Assembly: GCA_900079695.1 (NCBI GenBank) | Contig: LT599022.1 | Coordinates: forward strand, 2,610,001-2,674,000 | DNA: 64,000 bases | Direction: 5' to 3' | Source of the DNA: an uncultured Alphaproteobacteria bacterium | GTDB lineage: Bacteria > Pseudomonadota > Alphaproteobacteria > Rhodospirillales > Rhodospirillaceae | Shown: positions 49,537-61,852 of the stretch, piece after piece | Numbering within the stretch: the stretch's first letter is position 1 | Layout: every line of letters begins with the position of its first letter | The notes under the pieces: model-generated | Database searches by the model: none | Told to the model about the DNA's origin: nothing | Seen by the model: only the letters and a program-made list of their open reading frames with translations | Position numbers and translations under genes: made by a program

Positions 49537-49613
49537 GACGATTCTCCTGGCGGAAATTGCTCCGTCATTGTGCGTGTGCTAGACGTGCGTGTCGAGGCGG
49601 TTCGTCGCCCTGA

Positions 49614-49629
49614 TGTTTCACGTGAAACA
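49614..49629. other. parS-like centromere site 2
   Basis: TGTTTCACGTGAAACA is a perfect match to the chromosomal parS consensus. It lies 18 bp upstream of the mnmE start and about 4.6 kb to the right of the putative origin. Confidence 0.88.
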
Positions 49630-49647
49630 CTGCCGAAACGAGGCTTG

Positions 49648-50981
<1,334 letters not shown>

Positions 50982-50985
<4 letters not shown>

Positions 50986-52847
50986 TGCGGATGTTCGATT
51001 TCGATGTGATCGTGGTCGGAGGCGGCCACGCGGGAGCCGAGGCGGCCGCCGCCTCGGCGCGTTTCGGCGCGCGCACCGCGCTGGTGACCCACCGGCTCGA
51101 AACCCTCGGCGAGATGTCGTGCAATCCGGCGATCGGCGGTCTCGCCAAGGGGCACTTGGTGCGCGAGATCGACGCACTCGACGGGATGATGGCGCGCTGG
51201 ATCGACACGGCGGGGATCCAGTTCCGCATGCTCAACCGGTCCAAGGGACCGGCGGTGCAAGGTCCGCGCGCTCAGGCCGATCGCGCCCGTTATCGCAAGG
51301 CGGCGCGCACGGGCCTCGAATCGCAGGAGAACTTGACGCTCATCGCCGCGGCGGTCGAGGATCTGGTGACGGCGGATCGACGTGTCGTCGGCGTGCGTCT
51401 CGCCGATGGCCGCGAGCTTCGCGCGGCCGCGGTGGTGCTGACCACCGGCACGTTCCTCAAGGGCGTGATGCATGTGGGGCGGGAGCAGACGCCGGGCGGC
51501 CGGGCGGGGGAGGCGCCGTGTGTCGGACTTTCGGCGGCGCTGGTGCGCCTCGGGCTCGACGTCGGGCGGCTCAAGACCGGAACCCCGGCACGGCTCGACG
51601 GGCGGACCATCGACTGGGCGGGCCTGGAAATGCAGCAGGGCGACGAACCGCCGCTGCCGTTCTCGTTCCTGACCGGGGGCATCGCCACGCCGCAGATCGC
51701 GTGCGGCATTACCACCACGACGGCGAGAACGCATGAAATCATCCGCGCGAATCTCGATCGCGCGCCGCTTTATTCGGGCCAGATCACCAGTGTCGGCCCG
51801 CGCTATTGCCCGTCGATCGAAGACAAGGTGGTGCGCTTCGCCCACCGCGAGGGGCACCAGATCTTCCTCGAACCGGAGGGGCTGGACGACGACACCGTAT
51901 ATCCCAACGGCATTTCCACCTCGTTGCCCGCCGACGTGCAGGACGCGATGATCCACTCGATTCCGGGCCTGGAGCGGGTGCGGATTCTGCGCCCGGGATA
52001 CGCGATCGAGTACGATTTCGTCGATCCGCGCAATCTCCGGCCGAGTCTCGAAACCCGGGCGGTCGCCGGATTGTTTCTCGCCGGGCAGATCAATGGCACC
52101 ACCGGCTACGAGGAGGCGGCGGCCCAGGGGCTGATCGCGGGACTCAATGCGGCGCGGCAGGCGGCGGGGAATGCGCCGGTGGTTCTCGATCGGGCGCAGG
52201 CTTACATCGGCGTGATGATCGACGATCTCGTCACCCTCGGCACCTCCGAGCCTTATCGGATGTTCACCTCGCGCGCCGAATATCGTCTGCTGTTGCGGGC
52301 CGACAATGCCGACCGCCGCCTGACCGAACTCGGTGTGCGGGCGGGGTGCGTCGGCGCGGCGCGCGCCGCCGCGTTCGCCGCGAAGGCGACGGCCCTCGAA
52401 GCCGCGCGCGCGCGTTTCGCGGCCACGACGGTGACGCCCAATGCGGCGGCGGCTTGGGGGTGGGCGCTCAATCGCGATGGCGTCCGACGCTCGGCGCTGG
52501 ATCTGCTCGGCCACCCGGAAGTGGGGCGGGACCGGGTTCTGGCGGCTTGGCCCGAGCTTGCGGAGACGCGGGCCGACGTGCTCGAACAGTTGGAGATCGA
52601 ATCCCGTTATGCCGGATACCTCGCGCGGCAGGAGCGGGATATCGTCGCCTTCCGGCGCGACGAGGCGCTGACGTTGCCGGAGGATCTGCCCTACGAGCGG
52701 ATCGGCGGATTGTCGGCGGAGGTGCTCGCCAAGCTTCAGGCGGCGCGACCGGCAACGCTCGGTGCGGCGGCGCGCATTTCCGGCGTGACTCCGGCGGCGG
52801 TCACGGCGCTGTTGCGGTTCGTCAAGGGGCAGCGCGAGGTCGCCTGA
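50982..52847 (+). CDS. mnmG: tRNA uridine-34 modification enzyme MnmG (GidA)
   Basis: The product is 621 aa. It is the FAD-dependent partner of MnmE. The FAD loop is [52 protein letters not shown] and [19 protein letters not shown] are family signatures. Position beside mnmE, rsmG and parAB is the widespread origin-proximal order. Its start overlaps the mnmE stop and rsmG follows after 16 bp. Confidence 0.97.
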
Positions 52848-52863
52848 TCGGCGCTTTGGGGGA

Positions 52864-53496
52864 ATGTTTCACGTGAAACACGATATCGCCGCGCGGGCGC
52901 GGGCGCTCGACCCGCGATTCGGCGTCGACGACGCGGTGGCCGAGCGCCTTGCGATCTTCGCCGCGCATCTCGAAAAGTGGCAGGCCGCGATCAATCTCGT
53001 CGGCCCGAAGAGCCTCCCGCATCTGTGGGAGCGCCATATTCTCGATTCGCTTCAGCTCGTGCCGCTGATCCCGGAACAGGCCGAGACCATCGTCGATGTC
53101 GGGTCGGGCGCCGGATTCCCGGGTCTGATTCTCGCCCTCGTCGGCCGGTGGGAGGTTCATCTCGTCGAATCCGATACCCGCAAATCGGTGTTTCTGCGCG
53201 ACTCCGCGCGCCTGTGCGGCGTGCCCGCGACGGTCTGGCCGAAGCGAATCGAAAGCCTGACCGAACCCAAGGCCGACGTGATCACCGCCCGCGCCCTCGC
53301 GCCGGTGGCGGAACTCCTGGCTCTGACGCAAGGCCTGCGCAAGCCGGGAACGCTGCATCTCTTCCCCAAGGGCCGGTCGGCTCGGGTGGAATTGACGGAG
53401 GCGGAAAAAACCTGGACACTCGCGGCCGAGACCGTTCCTAGCCTCACCGATGCCGAGGCGGTCGTCCTGAAAATTTCCGAGGTTGTTCGCAAATGA
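52864..53496 (+). CDS. rsmG: 16S rRNA (guanine527-N7)-methyltransferase
   Basis: The product is 210 aa. It methylates G527 of 16S rRNA; loss gives low-level streptomycin resistance in other bacteria. VDVGSGAGFPGLILAL binds SAM, and NLVGPKSLPHLWERHILDSLQL precedes it. The start codon ATG 52864 overlaps a parS palindrome, so the first residues MFHVKH are the translated parS. The stop overlaps parA by ATGA. Confidence 0.95.
   Translation: MFHVKHDIAARARALDPRFGVDDAVAERLAIFAAHLEKWQAAINLVGPKSLPHLWERHILDSLQLVPLIPEQAETIVDVGSGAGFPGLILALVGRWEVHLVESDTRKSVFLRDSARLCGVPATVWPKRIESLTEPKADVITARALAPVAELLALTQGLRKPGTLHLFPKGRSARVELTEAEKTWTLAAETVPSLTDAEAVVLKISEVVRK
52865..52880. other. parS-like centromere site 3, overlapping the rsmG start
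   Basis: TGTTTCACGTGAAACA is a perfect parS match. It begins on the second base of the rsmG ATG. It is about 630 bp upstream of parA and 7.9 kb from the putative origin. Confidence 0.88.
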
Positions 53497-54299
53497 CGCA
53501 GGCTCCCTGGATTCCGGCGCGGCCCCGCAGGATCATCGCCATCGCCAACCAGAAGGGCGGGGTGGGCAAGACCACCACGGCGATCAACCTCGCCACCGCG
53601 CTGGCGGCGGTCGACAAGACCGTTCTTCTGATCGACCTCGATCCGCAGGGCAACGCGTCCACCGGGCTCGGCGTCGGCCACACCCGCCGCGCCAAGGGGT
53701 CGTATCAGGTGCTGGCGGGCATGGTTCCGGCGCGCGACGCGGTGCAGACCACCGACATCCCCAACCTTTCGGTGATCCCGGCCGACATGCATCTCGCCGG
53801 AGCGGAGGTGGAGCTGGTGAGCGTGCCGGAGCGAGAGTTCCGCCTGCGCGCTTCGCTCGATCTTGCCGATCTCGATTATGACTACGTGCTGATCGACTGC
53901 CCGCCCGCGCTCGGGTTTCTCACCCTCAACGCGCTGTGCGCCGCGCATGCGGTGATGGTGCCGTTGCAGTGCGAGTTCTTTGCTCTCGAAGGCATTTCGC
54001 ACTTGATGAAGACGATCGAACGGGTCAAGCGCGTCCTCAATCCGCGCCTCGAGATCCAGGGCATCGTGCTGACGATGTTCGACAGCCGCAATAACCTCGC
54101 GGGCATGGTCGCCGACGACGTGCGCGACTATTTCGGCGACAAGGTCTATAAGACCGTGATCCCGCGCAACGTCCGCATCTCCGAGGCGCCGTCCCACGGT
54201 AAGCCCGCGCTGCTGTACGATATGCGCTGCGCGGGCTCGCAGGCCTATATCCGCCTGGCCGGAGAGATCCTCAAACAGGAGCAGAGTGCCGCCGCATGA
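53493..54299 (+). CDS. parA: Chromosome-partitioning ATPase ParA (Soj)
   Basis: The product is 268 aa. It drives segregation of the origin by ATP-dependent DNA binding. The deviant Walker A is NQKGGVGKTTTAINLA with the signature lysine, Walker B region is YDYVLIDCPPALG, and LLIDLDPQGNASTG lies between them. There is no N-terminal HTH, as expected for the chromosomal type. It overlaps rsmG and parB by ATGA. Confidence 0.96.
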   Translation: MTQAPWIPARPRRIIAIANQKGGVGKTTTAINLATALAAVDKTVLLIDLDPQGNASTGLGVGHTRRAKGSYQVLAGMVPARDAVQTTDIPNLSVIPADMHLAGAEVELVSVPEREFRLRASLDLADLDYDYVLIDCPPALGFLTLNALCAAHAVMVPLQCEFFALEGISHLMKTIERVKRVLNPRLEIQGIVLTMFDSRNNLAGMVADDVRDYFGDKVYKTVIPRNVRISEAPSHGKPALLYDMRCAGSQAYIRLAGEILKQEQSAAA

Positions 54300-55156
54300 G
54301 CGAAGAACCGAAACGCCGCAACCTCGGCCGGGGCCTCTCCGCCCTTCTCGGCGACGACCCCGTGCCCGCCGAAACGCCGCAAGCGCCGCAACGCCTGCCG
54401 GTTTCCGCGCTCACGCCGAGCCCGTTCCAGCCGCGACAGACCTTCGACGAGGGCGCGCTCGACGAACTCGCCGCGTCGGTCGCCGAGCGGGGCGTACTGC
54501 AGCCGCTGCTGGTGCGGCCGGCCCCGGGAATGAACGGCATTTATGAAATCATTGCCGGCGAGCGGCGGTGGCGCGCCGCGCAACGCGCTCAGGTCCACGA
54601 CGTGCCGGTGATGGTGCGGGAGATGGACGACCGCGAGGTTGCCGAGGTGGCGCTGGTCGAAAATCTCCAGCGTCAGGATCTCAACGCCCTCGAAGAGGCC
54701 GACGGCTATCGCCGTCTTCAGGAAGAGTTCCACCATACCCAGGAGGATCTGGCGAAGGCGGTCGGCAAGAGCCGGAGCCACGTCGCCAACACCTTGCGCC
54801 TTCTCGGCCTTCCCGAGGCGGTCAAGGAGATGGTGCAGGCGGGCGATCTCTCCGCAGGTCATGCCCGCGCGTTGCTGGGCAACCCGCGCGCCATCGAGCT
54901 CGCCCGCGATATCGTCGCCAAGGGGCTCAACGTTCGCCAGACCGAGCGTCTCGCCAAATCCGCGCCGAAATCCGGCGCGCCCCGCGCGCCGAAGGCCAAG
55001 GACGCCGACTGCGCAGCCCTCGAACGCGATTTGACCACGCTGCTCGGGCTCAAGGTTAGCATCGACGTTCACGGAGCCGGCGGCCGACTCTCGATCCAGT
55101 ACCAGAATCTCGAACAGCTCGACGATCTGCTGCAACGCCTCGGCCGCCCGACCTGA
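54296..55156 (+). CDS. parB: Chromosome-partitioning CTPase ParB (Spo0J)
   Basis: The product is 286 aa. It loads at parS sites and slides on DNA as a CTP-dependent clamp. RRNLGRGLSALLGDD at the N-terminus contacts ParA, IIAGERRWRAAQRA is the CTP-binding signature, and DLAKAVGKSRSHVANTLRLLGLP is the parS-reading HTH. The C-terminal dimer domain is present. Three parS matches lie in the window. Confidence 0.96.
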   Translation: MSEEPKRRNLGRGLSALLGDDPVPAETPQAPQRLPVSALTPSPFQPRQTFDEGALDELAASVAERGVLQPLLVRPAPGMNGIYEIIAGERRWRAAQRAQVHDVPVMVREMDDREVAEVALVENLQRQDLNALEEADGYRRLQEEFHHTQEDLAKAVGKSRSHVANTLRLLGLPEAVKEMVQAGDLSAGHARALLGNPRAIELARDIVAKGLNVRQTERLAKSAPKSGAPRAPKAKDADCAALERDLTTLLGLKVSIDVHGAGGRLSIQYQNLEQLDDLLQRLGRPT

Positions 55157-55213
55157 GGCGCGAAGACTTTCAGCTCTCAACCAAGGGCTTTCCGGCGGCT
55201 GGAGTTCCCGACC

Positions 55214-56251
55214 TTATCGGCCGCCGCGCGCCCGACGGGCGAGGGCGGCGATTTCCATCAGGCCGCGCTGGGTGACCAGAGGCGCGGGAATGCCGGTGGA
55301 TTTGCACTGACGTTCGACTTCGGTGAGGCGGTCGATGGCGGCGAGCAGAGTCGGACAGGTCCAGGTTCCGAGTTGGCGTCGGAAGCTGTCGGTTTCCTTG
55401 AAGAACACCGCCGGGCGCAGCGCCTTCATCGCGGCGTCGGCCGAAGCTCCGGCCTCGATCGCGGCGCGGGCCTGGAACAGCCGGTCGAAGTGGCGGGAAA
55501 CGCCGCGAACGATCGCGACGGCGTTGTCGCCGCCCTGGAACAGCCGGTCGGAAATCGCCTGAACTTCGCCCTGACGGCCGTCGGCGACGGCGGCGGCGAG
55601 TTCGAACACCGAATGAGCCGACTGATCGCCGCAGCAGGCGCGCACGTCGTCCGGCGTCAGCGCTCGGGGCTCGTCGCCGAGATAGAGACGAAGCTTTTCG
55701 ATCTCCGCGTGCGCGCTTGCGGTGTCGTCGGCGAGGAGCGCCGCGAGAGTTTCCGCCGCGTCGGCTTCGAGGCGGATGCCCGCATCGGCGAATCCCTGGC
55801 GGATCAAGGCGACGAGCGCGCGCCCTTCGGCGGGATAGCAGGCGATCGCAACCGCGCCGTCGGTGGATTCGAAGGCGGAACGAAGTTTCGATTTGGGCGG
55901 GAGGACCCCGGCGGAGACGATCAACAACGCGTCGCCGACCGGCCTCGCGAGGCAACCCAGTATCGCCGCGGCCTGCGAATCGCTCGCCTGGGCGACGCGG
56001 ACCACGCGTCGCCCGCCGCCGAACGCGATCGCCGCAAGTTCGTCCGCCAGGCGGGCCGGATCGTCGGACAGGGTGGCCGGGGCGATGTCGGCCACTCGGA
56101 ACGGATCGCCGACGTCGGGGCAGACGGTGCGGGTCAGGGCCTGCATGCGTTCGCGCACCTGGCCTTCGTCGGGTCCGTGCAGCAGCACCGCGCGCACCGC
56201 CGGGTCGGGCCGCTTGACGAAGGATTCCGCGGCGCTGCCGGCAAGTTTCAT
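55214..56251 (-). CDS. holA: DNA polymerase III delta subunit
   Basis: The product is 345 aa. It is the clamp-loader subunit that opens the beta sliding clamp. VLLHGPDEGQVRERM at the N-terminus, LLIVSAGVLPPKSKLRSAFE in the middle and FELAAAVADGRQGEVQAISDRLFQGGDNAVAIVRGVSRHF match the alphaproteobacterial HolA type. ATG 56251 overlaps the lptE stop (ATGA). It is convergent with parB. The family is divergent in sequence, but the context lptE-holA is strong support. Confidence 0.92.
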   Translation of the reverse strand: MKLAGSAAESFVKRPDPAVRAVLLHGPDEGQVRERMQALTRTVCPDVGDPFRVADIAPATLSDDPARLADELAAIAFGGGRRVVRVAQASDSQAAAILGCLARPVGDALLIVSAGVLPPKSKLRSAFESTDGAVAIACYPAEGRALVALIRQGFADAGIRLEADAAETLAALLADDTASAHAEIEKLRLYLGDEPRALTPDDVRACCGDQSAHSVFELAAAVADGRQGEVQAISDRLFQGGDNAVAIVRGVSRHFDRLFQARAAIEAGASADAAMKALRPAVFFKETDSFRRQLGTWTCPTLLAAIDRLTEVERQCKSTGIPAPLVTQRGLMEIAALARRARGGR

Positions 56252-56856
56252 CAGGGCCTCGTGGGGCGCGTCGGCGCGACCGGTTCCGCCGGTTTGGGCT
56301 CGACCACCTCGGGATAGTTCTGCGGATAGCGGAAGTAGAGACGCACCTGCCGGGCGATGTCGTCCGCCGCCAGATCGGCGGCGCGCTCCTGCGCTGCGCG
56401 TTCGGAGACGAAGCCGGCGTAGAGCTGGTCCGGATTGTTGAACCGGGTGGTGGCGGTGGTGACGCCGTTGAGCAGAGTGCGGCCGGGGGTGTCGCCGTCC
56501 GGCCGACGCTCGAGCGAGAAATTGACGGAGAGAACGTAGTCGTTGCGGACCGCGGAATCGTCGGACCGGATGCCGCGCCCGATCTTGGACTCCGAATATT
56601 TGACGCGCAGGGTGTAGGCGGAGTCGGCGACGATGCCCGAGGGATTGAGGCGGCGGACGATACCCGACCGCATCACCTGGCCGACGCGGTCGTCGATCGG
56701 CGGCACGTCGATGCGCGCGAGTTCCGGCGAGCCGGGGTCGGCGGGGTTGCGAGCGTCCATCGGACGGAAGCCGCAGGCGGAAAGCGCAAGTCCGACCGCG
56801 ACCAGCGACGCGAGCCGCAGGTTGCGGACGAACGGACGGAGGGTGCGGTCGGACAT
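56251..56856 (-). CDS. lptE: LPS-assembly lipoprotein LptE
   Basis: The product is 201 aa. It is the lipoprotein plug of the LptD outer-membrane channel that places lipopolysaccharide on the surface. The lipobox is ALSACGFRPM, the usual CGFRP start. A single domain follows and the tail is Pro-rich. It lies between leuS and holA, the conserved order, with 15 bp after the leuS stop. Confidence 0.92.
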   Translation of the reverse strand: MSDRTLRPFVRNLRLASLVAVGLALSACGFRPMDARNPADPGSPELARIDVPPIDDRVGQVMRSGIVRRLNPSGIVADSAYTLRVKYSESKIGRGIRSDDSAVRNDYVLSVNFSLERRPDGDTPGRTLLNGVTTATTRFNNPDQLYAGFVSERAAQERAADLAADDIARQVRLYFRYPQNYPEVVEPKPAEPVAPTRPTRP

Positions 56857-56871
56857 GCGGGCTCCTGGCCG

Positions 56872-59457
<2,586 letters not shown>

Positions 59458-59507
59458 GATCGGTCTACCCGCCTTTCTCGAACTCGTTCGTCTATACTAT
59501 AGGAGAA

Positions 59508-59533
59508 GCCGGCCCCGCGGAGGCGGGACCGGC
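59508..59533 (-). terminator. Hairpin between DUF3576 and leuS
   Basis: An 11-bp stem with one mismatch (GCCGGCCCCGC, 59508-59518, with GCGGGACCGGC, 59523-59533) follows the DUF3576 stop by 25 bp. No T run follows. leuS probably has its own promoter after it. Confidence 0.45.
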
Positions 59534-59558
59534 GGTCGGAGGACGCCCGGGCCGGACG

Positions 59559-60125
59559 TCAGTTGGTGGTCGCGCCGCTCTGCGCCGCGATGCGCATCTT
59601 GCGCGCGCGCGTCAACACGGTGTTTTCGAGGTCGGTGACGACGCCCGGGTCCACCGCGGCATCCGCCCAGTTTCCGCTTGCGTCCCGGGTCTGCCGGAAC
59701 GCCGCGATCTTGAGGGCGTCGGCGCGAAGCGCGCGCCCCATGATGAAGACGTTGAGCTTGAAACGCTCGCTCGGCGTCTCGGGCGGGGCGTACCAGTCGG
59801 TGATGATCACGCCGCCGAACGGGTCCGCCGAGGCGATCGGCATGAAGCTGACGGTGTCGAGCGACGCGCGCCACAGGAAGCTGTTGATGCCGATGCCCGA
59901 GCCGCCGCCCTCGCCGTCGCCGCGCTTCTTCTGGCCGAAGATGTCGAGCCCTTCGGAGCCGAACACGCTGTCCGGCTTCTTGTCTCCGGGCTGGTAGACC
60001 TTGTTGCCGTAGCTTTCGGGATAGGCGTATTGGGTGTTGGTGCTGTCGCACGCGCCGAGGAGCGCGGCGGCCGCCACCAGAAACGCGACCGCGCACGGCC
60101 GAAGCATCGACTTCTTCAAGGTCAT
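59559..60125 (-). CDS. DUF3576 domain lipoprotein
   Basis: The product is 188 aa. The signal sequence ends in the lipobox LLGACDS. The mature protein has SVFGSEGLDIFG, GIGINSFLWRASLDTVSFMPIASADPFGGVIITDWY and SERFKLNVFIMGRAL, the DUF3576 pattern known from alphaproteobacteria next to leuS. Its role is unknown; an envelope role is likely from position beside lptE and leuS. The start is uncertain: ATGs at 60137, 60134, 60131 and 60125 are all in frame and none has a strong ribosome site. Confidence 0.85.
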   Translation of the reverse strand: MTLKKSMLRPCAVAFLVAAAALLGACDSTNTQYAYPESYGNKVYQPGDKKPDSVFGSEGLDIFGQKKRGDGEGGGSGIGINSFLWRASLDTVSFMPIASADPFGGVIITDWYAPPETPSERFKLNVFIMGRALRADALKIAAFRQTRDASGNWADAAVDPGVVTDLENTVLTRARKMRIAAQSGATTN

Positions 60126-60265
60126 GACCATCATCATCGCCAGAGTTGCCCGACCCGCGGCGGCGGCCGCGAGTTCCGCGACAGTGTGTCGCGGCGCGCG
60201 CTCCGCGTAAAGCAGGAAAACGGCCGAACGCGGACGGGCCGAAGGACGGTCGCACGGGGCGCCTG

Positions 60266-60283
60266 TGTGTCATGTTTGCCACA
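60266..60283 (+). promoter_or_regulatory. 18-bp dyad upstream of porin 1
   Basis: TGTGTCATGTTTGCCACA, followed by CC. The same TGT-N12-ACA layout, with CACACC at the right end, occurs upstream of porins 2 and 3. It lies 134 bp before the start codon. Confidence 0.5.
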
Positions 60284-60417
60284 CCTGCCCGGTGAAGTGG
60301 GAACCCCGCCGGGTTCCGCGTTGACGCGCCCGGGGGATCATGACTTTCTAGTGCCTGAGCAAGGTTCCGCCGTGTGGGGTCGGGACCGAATTCGATCCTA
60401 TCGAACGAGGGATAGAC

Positions 60418-61605
60418 ATGAAGAAGATTCTTTTCGGCACCACCGCGCTGCTCGCCGCCGGTGCGTTCGCTTCGGCCGCTCAGGCCTCCGATCCGATCAA
60501 GCTGCAGCTCGGCGGTTACATGGAGTACTGGATGGCTGCGGCCGACCAGGACAAAGACTCCAACCTGAACGTGAACAGCTTCGACATCCAGGGTGAGTCG
60601 GAGATCTGGTTCGTCGGCAAGACCACCCTCGACAACGGCATGACCATCGGCGTGCAGGTCGAGCTCGAAGCCGGTTCGAACAACAACGGCGACGACACCG
60701 TCGACGAGAGCTACCTCTTCCTCGAAGGCAAGTACGGTAAGGCGATCGTCGGTGCCGAAGACACCGCCGCGTACCTGATGTCCGTCTCCGCTCCGAGCGC
60801 GTCCGACCTGGGCGGCGCCTGGGTGACCTCGGAAGGCGATGCGGTCCAGTACATGCCGACGGGCAGCGTCCGCGGCCTCGACGTGATCCCGAACACCCTG
60901 GGCGACGAGAACAAGCTGACCTACTTCACGCCGAAGTTCTACGGCCTGCAGGCCGGCGTGTCGTACGTTCCGTCGAACAACAAGGGCGGCGACGACGGCT
61001 GGGCGACTGCCGACGGCACCTCGATCGTTTCGGTGTCGAACTCCGAGTCCGTCGCCAAGGCGCGTGACTTCGACCAGGCCTGGGCCTTCGGCCTGGCCTA
61101 CGGTACCGACATCGCTGGTATCGGCGTGAAGGCTTCGGCCCACTACGTCACCATCGACATGGGCGGCACCGACGCCGGCCGCGTCAGCGAAGGCTTCACC
61201 GACGGCACCGTGCGCGAGTTCGGCGGCGGTCTGAACCTGTCGTACCAGGGCTTCACCGTCGGCGGCGGCATCAAGCGCAAGGTTTCCTCGGAGACCAGCG
61301 GCGCGGCTCAGGCTCGCACCGACGGCTTCGCCTGGAACGCCGGCGTGATGTACGCGGAAGGCCCGTACAAGGTCTCCCTGAACTACGCCAACTCGAAGAC
61401 CGAAGGCGACAGCCGCGACGGTGGCCCGACCGATGGCCATGACAAGATCGACGTGATCCGTCTCGGCGGTGCCTATGCCCTCGGGCCGGGCGTGAACATG
61501 TTCGCCGAAGTCGGCTACACCGACGCCAAGGACGAGACCGGTGCCGATGCTTCCGGCAACGAAGGTGCCTACGGCGGCGTCGTCGGTCTGCACCTGAACT
61601 TCTAA
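60418..61605 (+). CDS. Outer-membrane porin 1
   Basis: The product is 395 aa. A signal peptide of about 22 residues ending in AQAS is followed by DPIKLQLGGYMEYWMAAADQD, a trimeric-porin beginning, and many short beta strands with aromatic ends; the last residues VGLHLNF end in phenylalanine, as outer-membrane beta-barrels do. It should let small hydrophilic solutes through the outer membrane. GAGGG precedes ATG 60418. The codons are strongly biased to C-ending forms (AAC, TTC, GAC), as in highly expressed genes. A terminator follows. Bases 60499-60840 are almost identical to porin 2. Confidence 0.93.
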   Translation: MKKILFGTTALLAAGAFASAAQASDPIKLQLGGYMEYWMAAADQDKDSNLNVNSFDIQGESEIWFVGKTTLDNGMTIGVQVELEAGSNNNGDDTVDESYLFLEGKYGKAIVGAEDTAAYLMSVSAPSASDLGGAWVTSEGDAVQYMPTGSVRGLDVIPNTLGDENKLTYFTPKFYGLQAGVSYVPSNNKGGDDGWATADGTSIVSVSNSESVAKARDFDQAWAFGLAYGTDIAGIGVKASAHYVTIDMGGTDAGRVSEGFTDGTVREFGGGLNLSYQGFTVGGGIKRKVSSETSGAAQARTDGFAWNAGVMYAEGPYKVSLNYANSKTEGDSRDGGPTDGHDKIDVIRLGGAYALGPGVNMFAEVGYTDAKDETGADASGNEGAYGGVVGLHLNF

Positions 61606-61629
61606 TCCTTCTTCGGAAGGATGGTGCGC

Positions 61630-61660
61630 GGGGCGGCCCCAACGGGCCGCCCCGTTTTTT
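61630..61660 (+). terminator. Intrinsic terminator of porin 1
   Basis: GGGGCGGCCC (61630-61639) pairs with GGGCCGCCCC (61644-61653), then G and TTTTTT. A small UUCG-type hairpin (TCCTTCTTCGGAAGGA, about 61606-61621) lies just before it. Confidence 0.88.
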
Positions 61661-61706
61661 GTGTCTCGGCGCTCCCCGAGACGCGCGGGAGAATCCCGCA
61701 CGCGGG

Positions 61707-61724
61707 TGTAGCAAATGCGGCACA
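61707..61724 (+). promoter_or_regulatory. 18-bp dyad upstream of porin 2
   Basis: TGTAGCAAATGCGGCACA, followed by CC and CCGCCGCG. It lies 128 bp before the porin 2 start. Confidence 0.5.
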
Positions 61725-61852
61725 CCCCGCCGCGAATTTGCCATCATTCGCCGAAAACGCGTTGCAGCGCATACGAGCGTGTGTCTTGAATTCCCTCATA
61801 TTTATGTCCGTCCCTGCTGAGGGACCGGATGCTGAAACAAGAGGGAACGCAT

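Noticed and set aside
60285-60335. An EcfG-type general-stress promoter (GGAAC...CGTT) upstream of porin 1
   Set aside because: The spacing is about 14 bases instead of 16-17, and the motif is absent upstream of porins 2 and 3.
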